Assembly: GCA_026770575.1 (NCBI GenBank)
Contig: MU657525.1
Span: 1-17,782 of the forward strand
DNA: 17,782 bases
Source of the DNA: Pelagophyceae sp. CCMP2097
Lineage: Eukaryota > Sar > Pelagophyceae
Direction: 5' to 3'
Of this stretch, positions 1-10,600 are shown one piece after another; the first letter of the stretch is position 1; every line of letters begins with the position of its first letter. Below the pieces are notes generated by a model. It made no database searches. It had not been told where the DNA came from and was given only the letters and a program-made list of their open reading frames with translations. The translations under genes and the position numbers were made by a program.

Positions 1-344
1 GGGGGGGTCAAATGTACTTTAGGAAATACACATCACTATACCGCCCGCGTGCCCTCGGGTGCGCGGGTCGGCTTGATCCTCCAACAGCAAGAGCTGCTGT
101 TGCGAGGTTCAGGAGAAGAAGAACGTTGCGTCCTCGTCAACGCACTTGCCCATTGGATTTGATGGGAAAGTCAGTTCCCCTTTGGGGAGTTGGGAAGTCC
201 CCGGACCCGCAGACCAACCCCCGAAGCAATTTCAGGCCCACACCCCCGAGCCCCCCATAACCCACCGACCAGGGTTGTGGCAGCCGATTCCGACGCCGCG
301 GGACCAGCCCCCTCTGGATCGGTCGTTCGGGCGTCGGTTGCGCC
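1..344. other. 5' flank of the RRM-RAP gene, no gene recognised
   Basis: No recognisable protein is encoded on either strand; the short open frames look like chance in GC-rich DNA. The stretch presumably contains promoter and 5' leader of the plus-strand gene starting at 345. A perfect 8-bp stem, CAACAGCA at 82-89 pairing with TGCTGTTG at 95-102, is the only structured element noticed. No TATA box or other core promoter motif could be assigned. Confidence 0.4.
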
Positions 345-3300
345 ATGGCGCAGTGCGCCGAGGAGCCGCGCGGCCTCTACGTCCGCGGCCTCGGCAGCAA
401 GTGCACCGAGGAGGCCCTCGCGCAAGTGTGCGTTGAGGGAAAGGATACGAAAAGACCCTTGCGGTGAACCACCTCGATGAGCGGCATCGACGCCGACGGG
501 GATCAATTTTGCCGCTCTAGGTTCGCCGCCGTCTGCAAGGTCGCCTCGATCACGATCCCCGTCGACCGGCCGACTGGTTTTACGAAAGGGTACGCGTTCA
601 TAAAACTCTGTCAAGGTTATGACGCCGACAAGGTCCGCGGTGCCGTAAATGGCATTGTGCTCGACGGCCGCAAGCTCCACGTCTCTCTGCTCGATTCAAG
701 GAGGGCGGCGACTTGTTCTAGACGAGATGGCTGCATAGCCGTGAACACTGCTCTACAGCGCTGCTCCGCGGCCAACGCCATCCTCAGCGTCTGCACCACA
801 TCACTGTCCAGCATGAACCAGGTCAACCTCTCCACAGCGCTGCAGCGTTTGGGGCACGCGGGCGACGTGGACGTCGACGACTTGCGTTTTTTAAAGTTGA
901 CTCGAGCCTGCGTGAACAGCGTCTCGCAAGGCAAGTGGGAGCCGCGCAACTTGGTCTCCGCCGCCTGGGCTTTAACCCGGCTCTGCGCCTTTGAAAAGCT
1001 GCCGGATTTGCATCATGCGGTGGCGGAGGCTATGATTCTGCAGATGGCGCAGTTCAAGCCTTCACATTTAGCTCTCGCGGTCTGGAGCTTCTCGACTTCC
1101 AAGATCCACCGCCCGGACCTCTTCCACGCCGTCGCGGACGCGGCGCTGCCGGTGGTTGTGGACTTTAACGCTCAAGATGTTGCGAATACTCTTCGAGCGT
1201 TTGCGGCGTCCCAAATCCATACCCCAGCTCTCTTTAAAGCTCTGGCAAGAAGAGCCTTGACCGTGGCGAGCGAGTTCACGGCGCAGCACTGCGAGAACGC
1301 CGTCTGGGCGTACGCGACGGCGGGGTTTGAAGCGGTTTTACTGTTTGAAGCGGTGGCGCCCTGCGCCCTGCGGCAGCTGGCTTTTTTCAAACCCAAAGAG
1401 CTCGCCACCACCGCGTGGGCCTACGCCACTGCGCAAGTGATGCACGCCAAACTCTTTGCGGCGATTGCCGCCTCGGCCACGCTTCGAGTGCGCGAGTTGA
1501 ACGGCCAGGATATCGTGAGCAACGGATCCCCGTCATTGCCCCGTATGCAAACCAGGACGTGGTGGCTTCGCCCTCTGCGAACCCAACGGCGGCGGTCTTG
1601 TTGAGCGCCGGTGTGGAGCGGCTCTCTTTGGGCGCTCGGGACCCGAGGCCCGCGCTTTAGGCGACTCTTGCGTGGGCCTTTGCAAAGGCGCGAATCGATT
1701 CGCCGCGCCTCTTCCAAGCCCTCGCTCTCTCGTTTGTAGACTTGTGCAAGACTCGCCCTTTGAAGCCGCAGGACGTGTCGACGTGCGTCTGGGCCTTTGC
1801 GACGGCCGGAATGATGCATCGCGGTTTGTTCCTTTGCGTGGCTCGATTATCGCCGCCGAGGATGGGCGAGTTCAACGCACAGGACTTGTCGAACTGCGCC
1901 TGGGCCTTTGCCCACGCCGGCATCGACGACGAGGTGGTGGACGGCGGCCTCGGGCAAACAGAGGAGCGGCCCGATGAATTCGGAATTCGGCGGCTCTTTG
2001 ATAGCATCGCCGAGGCTGCATCATTCAAAGCTTGCGAGCTCTCGACGCAGAACCTGTCGAACCTCGCCTGGTCCTTTGCGACGGCGAACATCCCAGCGCC
2101 CAGACTTTTTAAGGCCATCGAGGCCGAGACTCTAGGCAGGCTTGCAGACTGCGAGCCGCAGTCGCTCGCTCGCGCCCGCGCCGGAACCTTTGGCAAACGC
2201 GGTGCGAGCACTGTGTCTGATGTGGTGCGAGCAGTCCCTGGCATCGTCCCAGAGGCACACCCCGTCACTTTCGCCTTTCGGCGCAGACTGCCGCAGAGTC
2301 GTACTCGCCAGACGGATGCATGCCGTCTGGCCGGGACGTCTCCGTGGCCTTTGGAGACGGGACGTCGGTTTTTCAGAGGACGTGTAGGCGAACACGGCGT
2401 GGGCCTTTGCGACGGCCGGCTTTGCCGCCCCAGAGCTCTTCCGCGGCGTGGCGTTGGCGGTGGGCAAATCGGTGGAGACTTTCAAACCGCTGGAGCTGAC
2501 AAACGTGGCCTGGGCCTTTGCGACGGCGGGCGTCGAAGAAGTCGCACTTTTCGGCGCCATCGCAGCAAACGCGTCTCCGCGAATCGACCGAAACGAGCTC
2601 GGGGCGCTGGAGCTGGCGAATCTGGCGTGGGCCTTTTCTGCCGCCTCGTTTGCGGCACCGGCCCTTTTTCGAGCCGTCGCCAGGTCGTTTTTAAAAACTT
2701 GGCCGTCTTTTTCAACGGCTTCTTCAAACGAATGCGTCCCTTTCCGTCCGGCCTCGAGGAAGGTGCCTCCGCGGGTGCGGGCGAGGAGGCTCCTGGATGA
2801 GCTCTCGCCTCGGAACCTGGGCAAGCTCGCTTGGTCTTTTGCGCACCTCGGCGTCGTCACGGAATGCGAGATGCACGACGTCTACGAGGCGATTTCAATA
2901 AGGGCATGCGGCCAACTCGACCAAATGGATCCACAAGCTTTGGCCAACATCTCCTTCGCCTTTGCGACCGTGGGATTCCAACCCGCCACTCTCGCCTCGG
3001 CAATCGCATTCCACAAGGTGCCGCAAATCATAGACGCCTTCAACCTGGAGCAACTCTCGCAACTCTACCAAGTCGCGCTCTTCCTCCGACTCGAGGGCGG
3101 CGGCGGCGGCGCAGCGGATGCCCAAGATGCCGCCTCGCGTTTGCCCGACTTTTGGTCGTTTGAGCCGCGGCTGCGGCGCGCGTTCGAGTCGCAGGCGCCA
3201 AACCCGTCGAGGTCTCAAAGGGACGTTGCAAAGTGCTTGAATCGAATCGGCTTCAATCACGACTTTGAACACGTCACTCGGCAAGGCTTGTGCCTCGACA

Positions 3301-4451
3301 TGGCGCAGCCGGAATCCTGGCTCGCGGTGGAGTTTGACGGGCCGTGGCATTACGTCGTCGATGTCGAGACGGACGATTTCAAGGTGCTCAACGGCCGAAG
3401 CGTCTTCAGAAGAAGGTGCCTCGCAGTCCTCGGCTGGGCCGTCGTCCACGTACCGTACTTTGACTGGGACGCGCTCGGCGGAACCGAAGACGCGCGCGAC
3501 GAGTATTTGAAGGGGTTAATTGCAGAAAAGTTCAGTGGCGACGCCGCCGGACTGTACAGGCCGAGGAGCGCTTCGACTTCCAAAAGCACGACGTCTTCCT
3601 TCTCGTCGGCGTCGTCGCATAGGGACCGCGGCAACTCGTTTGCGCGCGACCGAGGGCCGTCCTTCTCCGCGCGCGAGCCCTTCTCCGCGCGCGAGCGCGG
3701 ACCGTCGTTCTCCGCGCCGACGGCGGCGCCCAAGGTGGCGCCCAAGGCGGCGGCGCAGCGGCCGTCGTTCGACGCGGCGCCGACGAACGGGGCCGCAGGG
3801 TCTAAGACGCAGTTGTTTGACGAGGCACCGTCCAATGCGGCCACGGGTTCGAGGACGCAGTCGTTTGACGGGGCATCCAACGGCACCGCACCTCGGTCCA
3901 ACGGCACCGTGCCGTCGGACGGGGCTGCGGGCTCCCGGACAGAGTCGTTTGATGGCACCGCGGCGCCGTCGAACGGCGCCGCGGGCCCTCGGACCATGTC
4001 GTTGGACGGTACGGCGGGCCTTGCCACGAGTCGACGACGGCCGCCGACGGCGCACAAGCCCCTAGGGCAGCGGCCGCCGCCCGTGCCGGCGAAGCGCGCG
4101 GCCGCCGTGAACCCTTTCCAAGCACTCGACGACGACGACGACGAGGACACGGGCGCCGCGGACGCAGACGAGGCAGTATCGACAAGCTCGACGCAAGACG
4201 GCAAAGCGCAAGACGGCAAAGCGCAAGACGGCAAAGCGCCCGCAAAAAAGTCCAGACGCCGCGCCGTCAAGTCCAAGCCGCCTGCGGCGTCGCGGCAAAG
4301 CGGCCCGCCGCCCGGCTCTGGTGCCCAGCCGCGCGACAAGGGGGCGGTGGCTGATGCGGCTTTGCTGTGCACCGGCCTCGACCTCACCGCACCGGACCGC
4401 CCCTGCGACGACGACGACGACGGCCTCGAGTCCGTCGCGACTGTCGATTGA
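345..4451 (+). CDS. RRM / octotricopeptide-like repeat / RAP domain RNA-binding protein (four exons)
   Basis: Proposed exons are 345-427, 521-1514, 1661-2167 (3' edge uncertain) and 2388-4451, giving about 1215 residues. ATG 345 lies in a good context (cgccATGg). Residues ~10-90 form an RRM: RNP2 is LYVRGL (11-16) and RNP1 is KGYAFIKL (50-57), and the two motifs come together only when the first intron is removed. About 14 repeats of ~37 residues follow, with the core A-AWAFATA--(8)--LF-A-A. Next comes a RAP domain at ~838-906 (AVEFDGPWHYV, then RRRCLAVLGWAVVHVPYFDW). The last ~300 residues are low complexity, with repeated S/N-GAAGSRT-SFDG units, an Asp/Glu run and three QDGKA copies. RAP and helical-repeat proteins typically bind organellar RNA, so a role in plastid or mitochondrial RNA processing is inferred. 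No targeting peptide is evident before the RRM, which leaves location open. Domain calls are strong; exon 3's end is not. Confidence 0.88.
428..520 (+). other. intron 1 of the RRM-RAP gene
   Basis: A 93-nt GT-AG intron with donor GTGCGTTGAG and acceptor CCGCTCTAG, in phase 2. Removing it joins EEALAQ to VFAAVCKVASITIPVD, which is the normal RRM helix 1 to strand 2 transition. Retaining it brings an early stop (TGA at about 468-470). The boundaries are well supported by the domain. Confidence 0.85.
1515..1660 (+). other. intron 2 of the RRM-RAP gene
   Basis: A 146-nt GT-AG intron with donor GTGAGC and acceptor CGCTTTAG, in phase 0. Its removal joins ELNGQDI to ATLAWAFAKARIDSP, a perfect helical repeat unit. 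Without splicing the first frame runs into a stop at 1604 and the second is closed by the TAG at the acceptor. Confidence 0.88.
2168..2387 (+). other. intron 3 of the RRM-RAP gene, acceptor clear, donor uncertain
   Basis: The acceptor GACGTGTAG ending at 2387 is clear: the next exon opens ANTAWAFATAGFAAPELF. Ending the previous exon at 2167 (CEPQSL) gives a flawless repeat, but the intron would then start GCTCGC, a GC-AG intron. In-phase GT alternatives exist at 2213, 2222 and 2225, and would leave 15-19 extra residues (ARARAGTFGKRG...) that break the repeat spacing. The interior carries a perfect stem, CCAGACGG with CCGTCTGG, near 2311-2333. Confidence 0.5.
4194..4238 (+). repeat. three tandem 15-bp units encoding QDGKA
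   Basis: The unit CAAGACGGCAAAGCG occurs three times in a row, exact and in frame, in the low-complexity tail of the RRM-RAP protein. It is followed by a basic cluster (APAKKSRRR). The exactness suggests recent replication slippage. Confidence 0.95.
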
Positions 4452-4699
4452 CCCTCGGGAGTCGCAAAACGTCTTAATTACATGGAATCACAGGCGGCGC
4501 GGCGAGGGGCCGGGAGCTCGTTAGATCTCTCGAGGAAAGGGTGGGACCTCGCTCGTCAACGGCGGGTCCCATAACAGGGGGCCACAAGTCTGTGGCAGCA
4601 TAAGCGCGGCGCCGCCGTCGTCGTCGGATTCCGTCGCCAAAAGGCGGCAGCCTTTCGGCGTCCTCGCGCTGACACAAACCGCCGTGATTTCGCGCATCG
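4452..4699. other. convergent intergenic spacer
   Basis: 248 bp separate the stop codons of two convergent genes (plus-strand RRM-RAP and minus-strand DOCK). It must hold both 3' UTRs and polyadenylation sites. No canonical AATAAA was seen on either strand, and no coding sequence was recognised. Confidence 0.6.
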
Positions 4700-7600
4700 T
4701 CAGCGCTCGTCGTCGATCGACTTTTGGGCCATTGCGATGATGGTGGCGCATTCGTTCTCGAGTCGCGGCCATGAGACGTTCTCAATGTGTTGCGCTAACG
4801 GCCGGAGCGACGCAGCACATTTCTTCTGGTGCGCCTCGACGCATTTCCGCACCAGCCCGACGTGGTCCCGCAAAGCCTGGACAAAGTCCGGAAAGAGTTT
4901 GCGCTTGTGGGGATGCGCATCGACGTCAGATTGAATCTCCGGGTGCGTCTGCAAGTGCGACCTGTCGAAAAAGGGCCCCCACTTCCAAAGCCCGCCGTTC
5001 ACGGCCGCGTCCACGACGCCGTTGATGGCCATGGTGTGCCGCTGCTGCGCGCCGCCGTCTGGGGCCAGGTCGAGTTGGACCAACGTCTTTCCCAATTCCG
5101 CGTTCTTCCCTCGAAGTTGCCGTAAGGCCAACTCCAACGGATTCAACCTTGTCGAGTACTCCAGCGAGACGGGCACCCACCGCGTCGCCGCCGCTAAAGG
5201 TGCGGCTAAGAGCACGAGTCTACGCTCGAGCCATAAGTCCAAGACGGATTCCTCATGCCCTCGCGCGGCGGCGTCGCCGACTCGGACAGGCCACTCGTGG
5301 GCCCACACTCTCCAAGGCTGCCACGGCGAGTCAGCGTCGAAGAGAGCCGACGCGGACCCTAAGGGCGCCGGCCAATTGTGAGAAGCTTGGTCCAAGAGCG
5401 CTCGAATGAAATCCCCGGGCGCCAACGCCAACGCTTCATCGTCCGCGCCCACGGGCGTCAGCGTAGACGCCTGCAGCAGCGCCACCGCATCACCCGACGG
5501 CGCCGTTTCAGCCGACGCGTCGGGCGTCCGCTCGCCGTCGCCTCCTCCGTCGTCGTGCGGCTTCTCGCAGACCAACGCGCCCATGTGCGTCGTGCTCGCG
5601 GCGAGGGCGAGCTTGCAGTGCGGCAGCTGGCGGTGAAACCGAGCGATGAATTCCATCAAGGGCTCACCCGCGTCTGCCCGGAACGCAAATTCGCGCCCGC
5701 GCAAGCGCGCGGGCACCGTCGCCGCGTGCGAGAGTCTCGCGCGGTAGACGTTGTGCGGCGCCGCGTGCCGCCGGCCCGGTTCCAAGGCGTCGTAGTAGTC
5801 TGCCGCTCCTCTTAATGCCCAAGACAGAGCCCTTCGAAGAGCAAGCCTCGCCGGCGGCGCCAGGGCCACGTCGCGCACGGCCCTTCGGAGCTCGTCGCAG
5901 CTTGCCTCGGCGCAGGCGACTGAGAGCTCCGTGGCCGGTGGAGTCGCGGCGTCGAATAATTTCTGAGCCGCTCGTCTCGCAGCGGCGAGCCGGCCCGCCC
6001 TCGCGCCGCAAATGAAAGCGACTAACGCGTCGGCGCCGTCGCCCTTGGCCAGAGGCAGAGGTGAATCGTCGCCGGGCCGACGTGCCTGGAGGCTGCGCGA
6101 CGACTTTCCGGCTTTAGAATCTCGCCGGACCATCGCCGGCCCCGCGTCGTCGTCCGCATTGAAGCGGTCCTCCTCGGCGTCTTCCGCGTCGTCGTCGACG
6201 GACCCGGCGGCGTCTTCGCTCTCTGCGGACCTTAGCAGTGCTAAACCGGCTTCGACGTGGTGGCCAGCCATGGCCATTTCTTGAGCGAGGCCCCGCGCGT
6301 GCTTCGCGGCCCGCTTCGTCGTCGAAGGCACGCGCTGGCCTAGAGACGTCGAGCGTTTTAAAACGATCAGGTCCTCGCAAAGGAAAGGATTGCTCAAATG
6401 ACAAAGGACGTCGCGGGGCTTCTTTCCAACTAAGGCAAACGGAGGCGAATCCACGCACCGAGCGCGTCTGGCCGGAGGAGCGGCCCGCTCGCGGAGACCA
6501 AGCGGCCGTGGGCCAGGGCGCGCTCGAGCTCGGACGCGTCGGTGCGGAGCAGTTCTCGCAGTTCGTTGACAAGGTCCAGCACTCTGACTAAAGTTGGGCC
6601 GAACCAATCCGACACTCCCCCCTGCCTTTCAGCCAAAGCCTGCGGCAGCGCCGTCGCCAAGACGCGCGCCAGCCGCGCGAACCGCGCCGCCGCTCCGGGC
6701 GCGGCCGCGTCGTCGTCCACAGCTTGGATGAGTCTGCGTTCCAACCTCGCGACTGTAAAGTACCGAGTGTGCTCGGCCGCTACCACGTCTGCAAACAACC
6801 TGCACGCGAGCGCGGCCACCGCCGCCGATGGAGCGCCGAGGAGCCTCGCGGCGTGCGGGAGCACGCCTCTTTGTAGAGGGGCTACTCGAACGGCGTCTAA
6901 CGACCGCCACACGGCATCTAATCTCACCACTGTTGCTGAACGCATATCCGGGAGCGCCGGCCCGGCGACATTGAGCAAATAACCGAGACGAGCGTCGGAC
7001 ATGTTTGCGACGTCTGTGTCGGGAGCTTGGAGTAAAGCGAGACCCAACTCAAAGAAGGCCGCAACGTCGTCGTGCGTCGCCGGCGATCCCGCCCCTGCCG
7101 CGTCGAAGCGGGCCAACACGGCGGCGCAAACAGTGGAAGCCGACGCGCAGAGGAGCGGCCAATCTGAATCGAACGGTTGTGCTTTGACAAGTGCCACGCA
7201 GGCCCGCAAAGCCACCCTCGCCACCGCACCATCATCTAAAACGCCCGCCAAGCGTAAAAGAGCGAGCGACGCCGCCGAGACGTCTTGCAGCACGTCGCGG
7301 TGGAACGTTGCCGGTGATGAAGCCGCTCTTGAGAGTTCTGCTTGTATGCCAGACACTGCGTCGAACGCAGCCTCCCAATAAAATGCCGCATCCAAATCGT
7401 TCAAATCCGGCGGCGTCCCTTTCCGCGGCCGCGTGCGCTCCGGCGGCGCCGCGCCAACGACTGCGAGAGGCGCCGCGACGGCGGCCATTGCCCAAAGGAT
7501 CTCTGGCAGCAAGACATCCCTCGCCAAACTCCGCGATGCAGCCTGCTCCGCGGGCTGCTTGCGGTTGGACTCCATCCGAGAAAGCACGGAGACGAGCTCG

Positions 7601-10600
7601 CCCGCGACGTTTGCCGCGAGACCGCGGACGAGAGCGACAGCCGCGTGGGGCCGCGGTTCTTCAGGCGCAAGAGGCGACGCCTTGATTTCCGCGCCGTCGG
7701 TTCCTTCGGCGGCGGCGAGGCGCGCTCGGGCGAGCGTCGAGGCGACGTGCTGTGCGAGAGCGGGCAGTAGAACCTCGCGCCCCGCCGCCGACGCTTTGGT
7801 CAAATCTGCCCGCGAGACATGGCGCACAAAGGCGAGCTCCGTCGCTGTGATTTCGAGTTCCGTCGCGGTGAGCACATCGTCGAAGAGGGCGACCGCATCA
7901 AAGCCGCGGTGCGGGCGGCGGTGCGCTAAAGAGGACGGGAGAGCTTGGACGATTCTCGCGGCTCGGTGCGCCAGGACGGCGAGCGGAAAACTCATCTGCA
8001 ACACGTCCAAGACGCCCGCGAGCGCCGCGATGGCGAGGCGCTGCGACTCTGCGACCCACGGTAGAGGTCTCGGGAGCTGTAGCAGATTGCAAACTAAGTC
8101 TACAATTTCGTCGACGTGTTCCAAAAGGGGCCTCTGGCGTTCGTGCGCGCTCTGGTCGGGCCACTGCTGCTTCAAACGGTCCAATTCTTTGCTCTCGTGC
8201 GCGGCGCCTCCCGCGCGCACGAACGACGCGCACGCTATAGCGAATACGGTATCCAGAGCCGCTAACGTCTGTTGCAAAGCCTGCCGCCGGTCCAGCTCGC
8301 CGGCGTCGGTTTCGGCCGCCGGCGGAGACCAGGGCCTCTTTGGCGACCGCGGGTTTTCGTCGACGGGTTTTGAGACGTGCGTCGTATTTAAAACCTGCAG
8401 CCACTGAAGAGGCGCCGCCGCCGCCGTCAGCAGAGCCGCGTGCAGAGGCAGCTTGGGCGGCTCCCTGCGCGGTTCTTTGCGCGCCATGGGTGCTGCGTGC
8501 GCAGACGTCTGCGAGAGTTCGACGACCTTTTGGGCCGCGAGCAAAGCCTCGGCCGGCGTCGTCCGCAGCTCCCGAGTCACGGAACTTGCCACAAACGTCG
8601 CCCACGCCTCCTCCGCGACGCGCTTCTCGTCATCGACGTCCGCGGCGAGCTCGGCGTCGTTTGCGGATAGGGCTCGTATTCGCTTCGGCGAGGCTCCTTC
8701 GATACGCTCCGCGTTTGTATTCTGAGGAAACACGCGCACGCCCGGCGCCTCGTTTGCCAACGCCGCGGGGAGCACGCCACCGTCGCCGCCGCAGTCGTCG
8801 GCGAGCATTTTTCGTAATGCCGTGCGGTGCGCGCCCTTCGCCAACGTCGCCGTCAACGCAGAGTACGCAGCCGCCATCTCGCCAGGCGCCCTCCGCGCCG
8901 CGAAGACGGCTAATAAAGCGCGCAGCGCCAGCCGCAACGTCGACGGCCACGCGACGCCGGAGACGCCGCCCGCCGCCGCGGCCACGCCGTCCGCGGCCGC
9001 CGCCCTTACGGCTCTCACAGTCGCCGCGCCGGGCTGCAGTGCCTGCCAGCAGGTGAGGTCGTGTAAAGCCTTGGCCTCTGCGCCGGCGCGGCGGCCGGAA
9101 ACGAGTCGTGTCTTGACTAAAAGCCACTCGCGCTCTCCGCCAGCCGCCGCCGCCGCCTGGGCCATGGCCCCATCCCGTCGATTCCTTAAAGCGCCGCCGA
9201 GCGCCGTGGCCGCGCCGCCGGCGCTGACTCGCTTGCCGCGCTGCCGCGCGCCTTCTTTGCCTTGGAGATAAGGAGGGGCATTGCGAGGCATCACGTTCCG
9301 GCAGCCGTCCAATAAAACGTCCAGCGGCGACCTCGGCTCCTCGTCCTCCGCGACGGGCTCGTAGCACGCGAGGCGGTGCTCGCCGTCTGCCAAAGGCAGA
9401 GCGTCGCCGCCATGGCGGTCCGTTTCCGAGACGGGGCTGCGGGACGCCGGCTCGCCCTTGAAAGAAGATACGCGCTGCAACAAAGCCGGCGAACTCGGCT
9501 CGCCTTTGAAAGATCCGACGCGCTGCAGAGCCGGCGAATAGGGCTCGCCCCAGGCCTCGCCGTTTGTCATTTTTTTGGTGGGCGTGACGACGATTTTCGA
9601 CGGCGGAGAATTCATTTTCGGCGGTGGGGCCTTGGTTGCAAAGTTCGCCGGCATGCTATTCGTTGAAGACCCGCTGCTCGAAGAATTGGAGTCGCGCGAG
9701 TTTGCGTTGATGTGCGTGGGGAAGGGCTTGTCCTTGACGACGACCTTGGCCTCCTTATCCTCATAAGGCCCGGCGGTCTCCGCTTGGCTCAAAGGCAAAA
9801 AGGCAAAGGCAAAGCAGGACCGCGGCCCCTTCTTCGCTTCCGTCCGGCAGTGCGCAAAGGCGAAATGGAGATGATACTTTGCGAGGTCGCCCTCCGGCAG
9901 CCTGACGCGGAACGTCTCTGCCCAAGCGGGCTTGTTCGCATGGTAATGCGTAGAGGACCGGTACTGGTAGCCCGGCGCGTCCGAGGCTCTGGAGACGGCG
10001 GCGATGACACAGCCTGTCTCGGAGACGAGTCGAGCTCGGACCTCAATAGATCGAGGTGACATTTTCGAATCTTGGGAAAAACTCCCAGACACCAGCGTCA
10101 CGTACAAATCATCGCGGTGCGCCGGCTCCGGCGCCGCGCCGCAGAAGACGCGCGGCGCTCGAAGCCGCTCCGCGACGCAGCCGCCGGGTGAGACCGGAGG
10201 TTGCGGAGAAGAGTCATCTTTCGCCGCATCCCGATCCCGATCTCGCGCAGCCCAGTCCCGCGCCGCCTCGCGCTGCGTCGCCGGCGCAGAGTCGCGCTCG
10301 CGGCGTAGAACGACGCCGCATTCGACGGCCGCGTCGGCGCCGCCGCACCGGGGCACGGGCTCGATGGAACTTCCAGACGGCTGCGCCGCACCCGATACAG
10401 ACGGCCGCTCCGTAGAGAGGCGGTCCGACCCGGGCCGCTCCGAGCGGTCCGAGTTCATGCGCTCCGCGCTGAAGGGCGCGGAAGCGTCCTCGTCCGACGA
10501 CGCGCTGTACCTATAGGGATCCCTAATAACAAAGACGGTCTTCTGATGGCAAAGATGGTATCCTCTTTCCGTCGCCACAATGCATTAAGCTCGGGCGCCT

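Larger units (their letters stand above)
939..3034 (+). repeat. array of ~14 octotricopeptide-like ~37-residue repeats
   Basis: Tandem protein repeats inside the RRM-RAP gene, interrupted by two introns. Examples are FKPSHLALAVWSFSTSKI, FKPKELATTAWAYATAQV, FNAQDLSNCAWAFAHAGI, LSTQNLSNLAWSFATANI and FKPLELTNVAWAFATAGV. Each pairs a W-F/Y helix with a LF-A-A helix, as expected for a helical hairpin. One unit (around 1920-2030) carries a ~20-residue acidic insertion, and the unit around 2690-2770 has a basic/serine insertion. The family resembles OPR, heptatricopeptide and FASTK-type repeats that precede RAP domains. Confidence 0.85.

Noticed and set aside
2142..2387. Continuation of coding through intron 3 in another frame (EPLANAVRALCLM)
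   Set aside because: The hint of a repeat core is brief, the frame then loses the repeat pattern and ends at the TAG that forms the clear acceptor.
3350..4387. 345-codon open frame on the minus strand opposite the RRM-RAP tail
   Set aside because: It mirrors the low-complexity, GC-rich tail of a well supported plus-strand gene and shows only Ser/Ala/Pro-rich shadow composition.
7433..8407. 324-codon open frame on the plus strand
   Set aside because: It lies entirely opposite the DOCK helical scaffold exon, whose homology and frame are clear; the plus frame has no recognisable domain.
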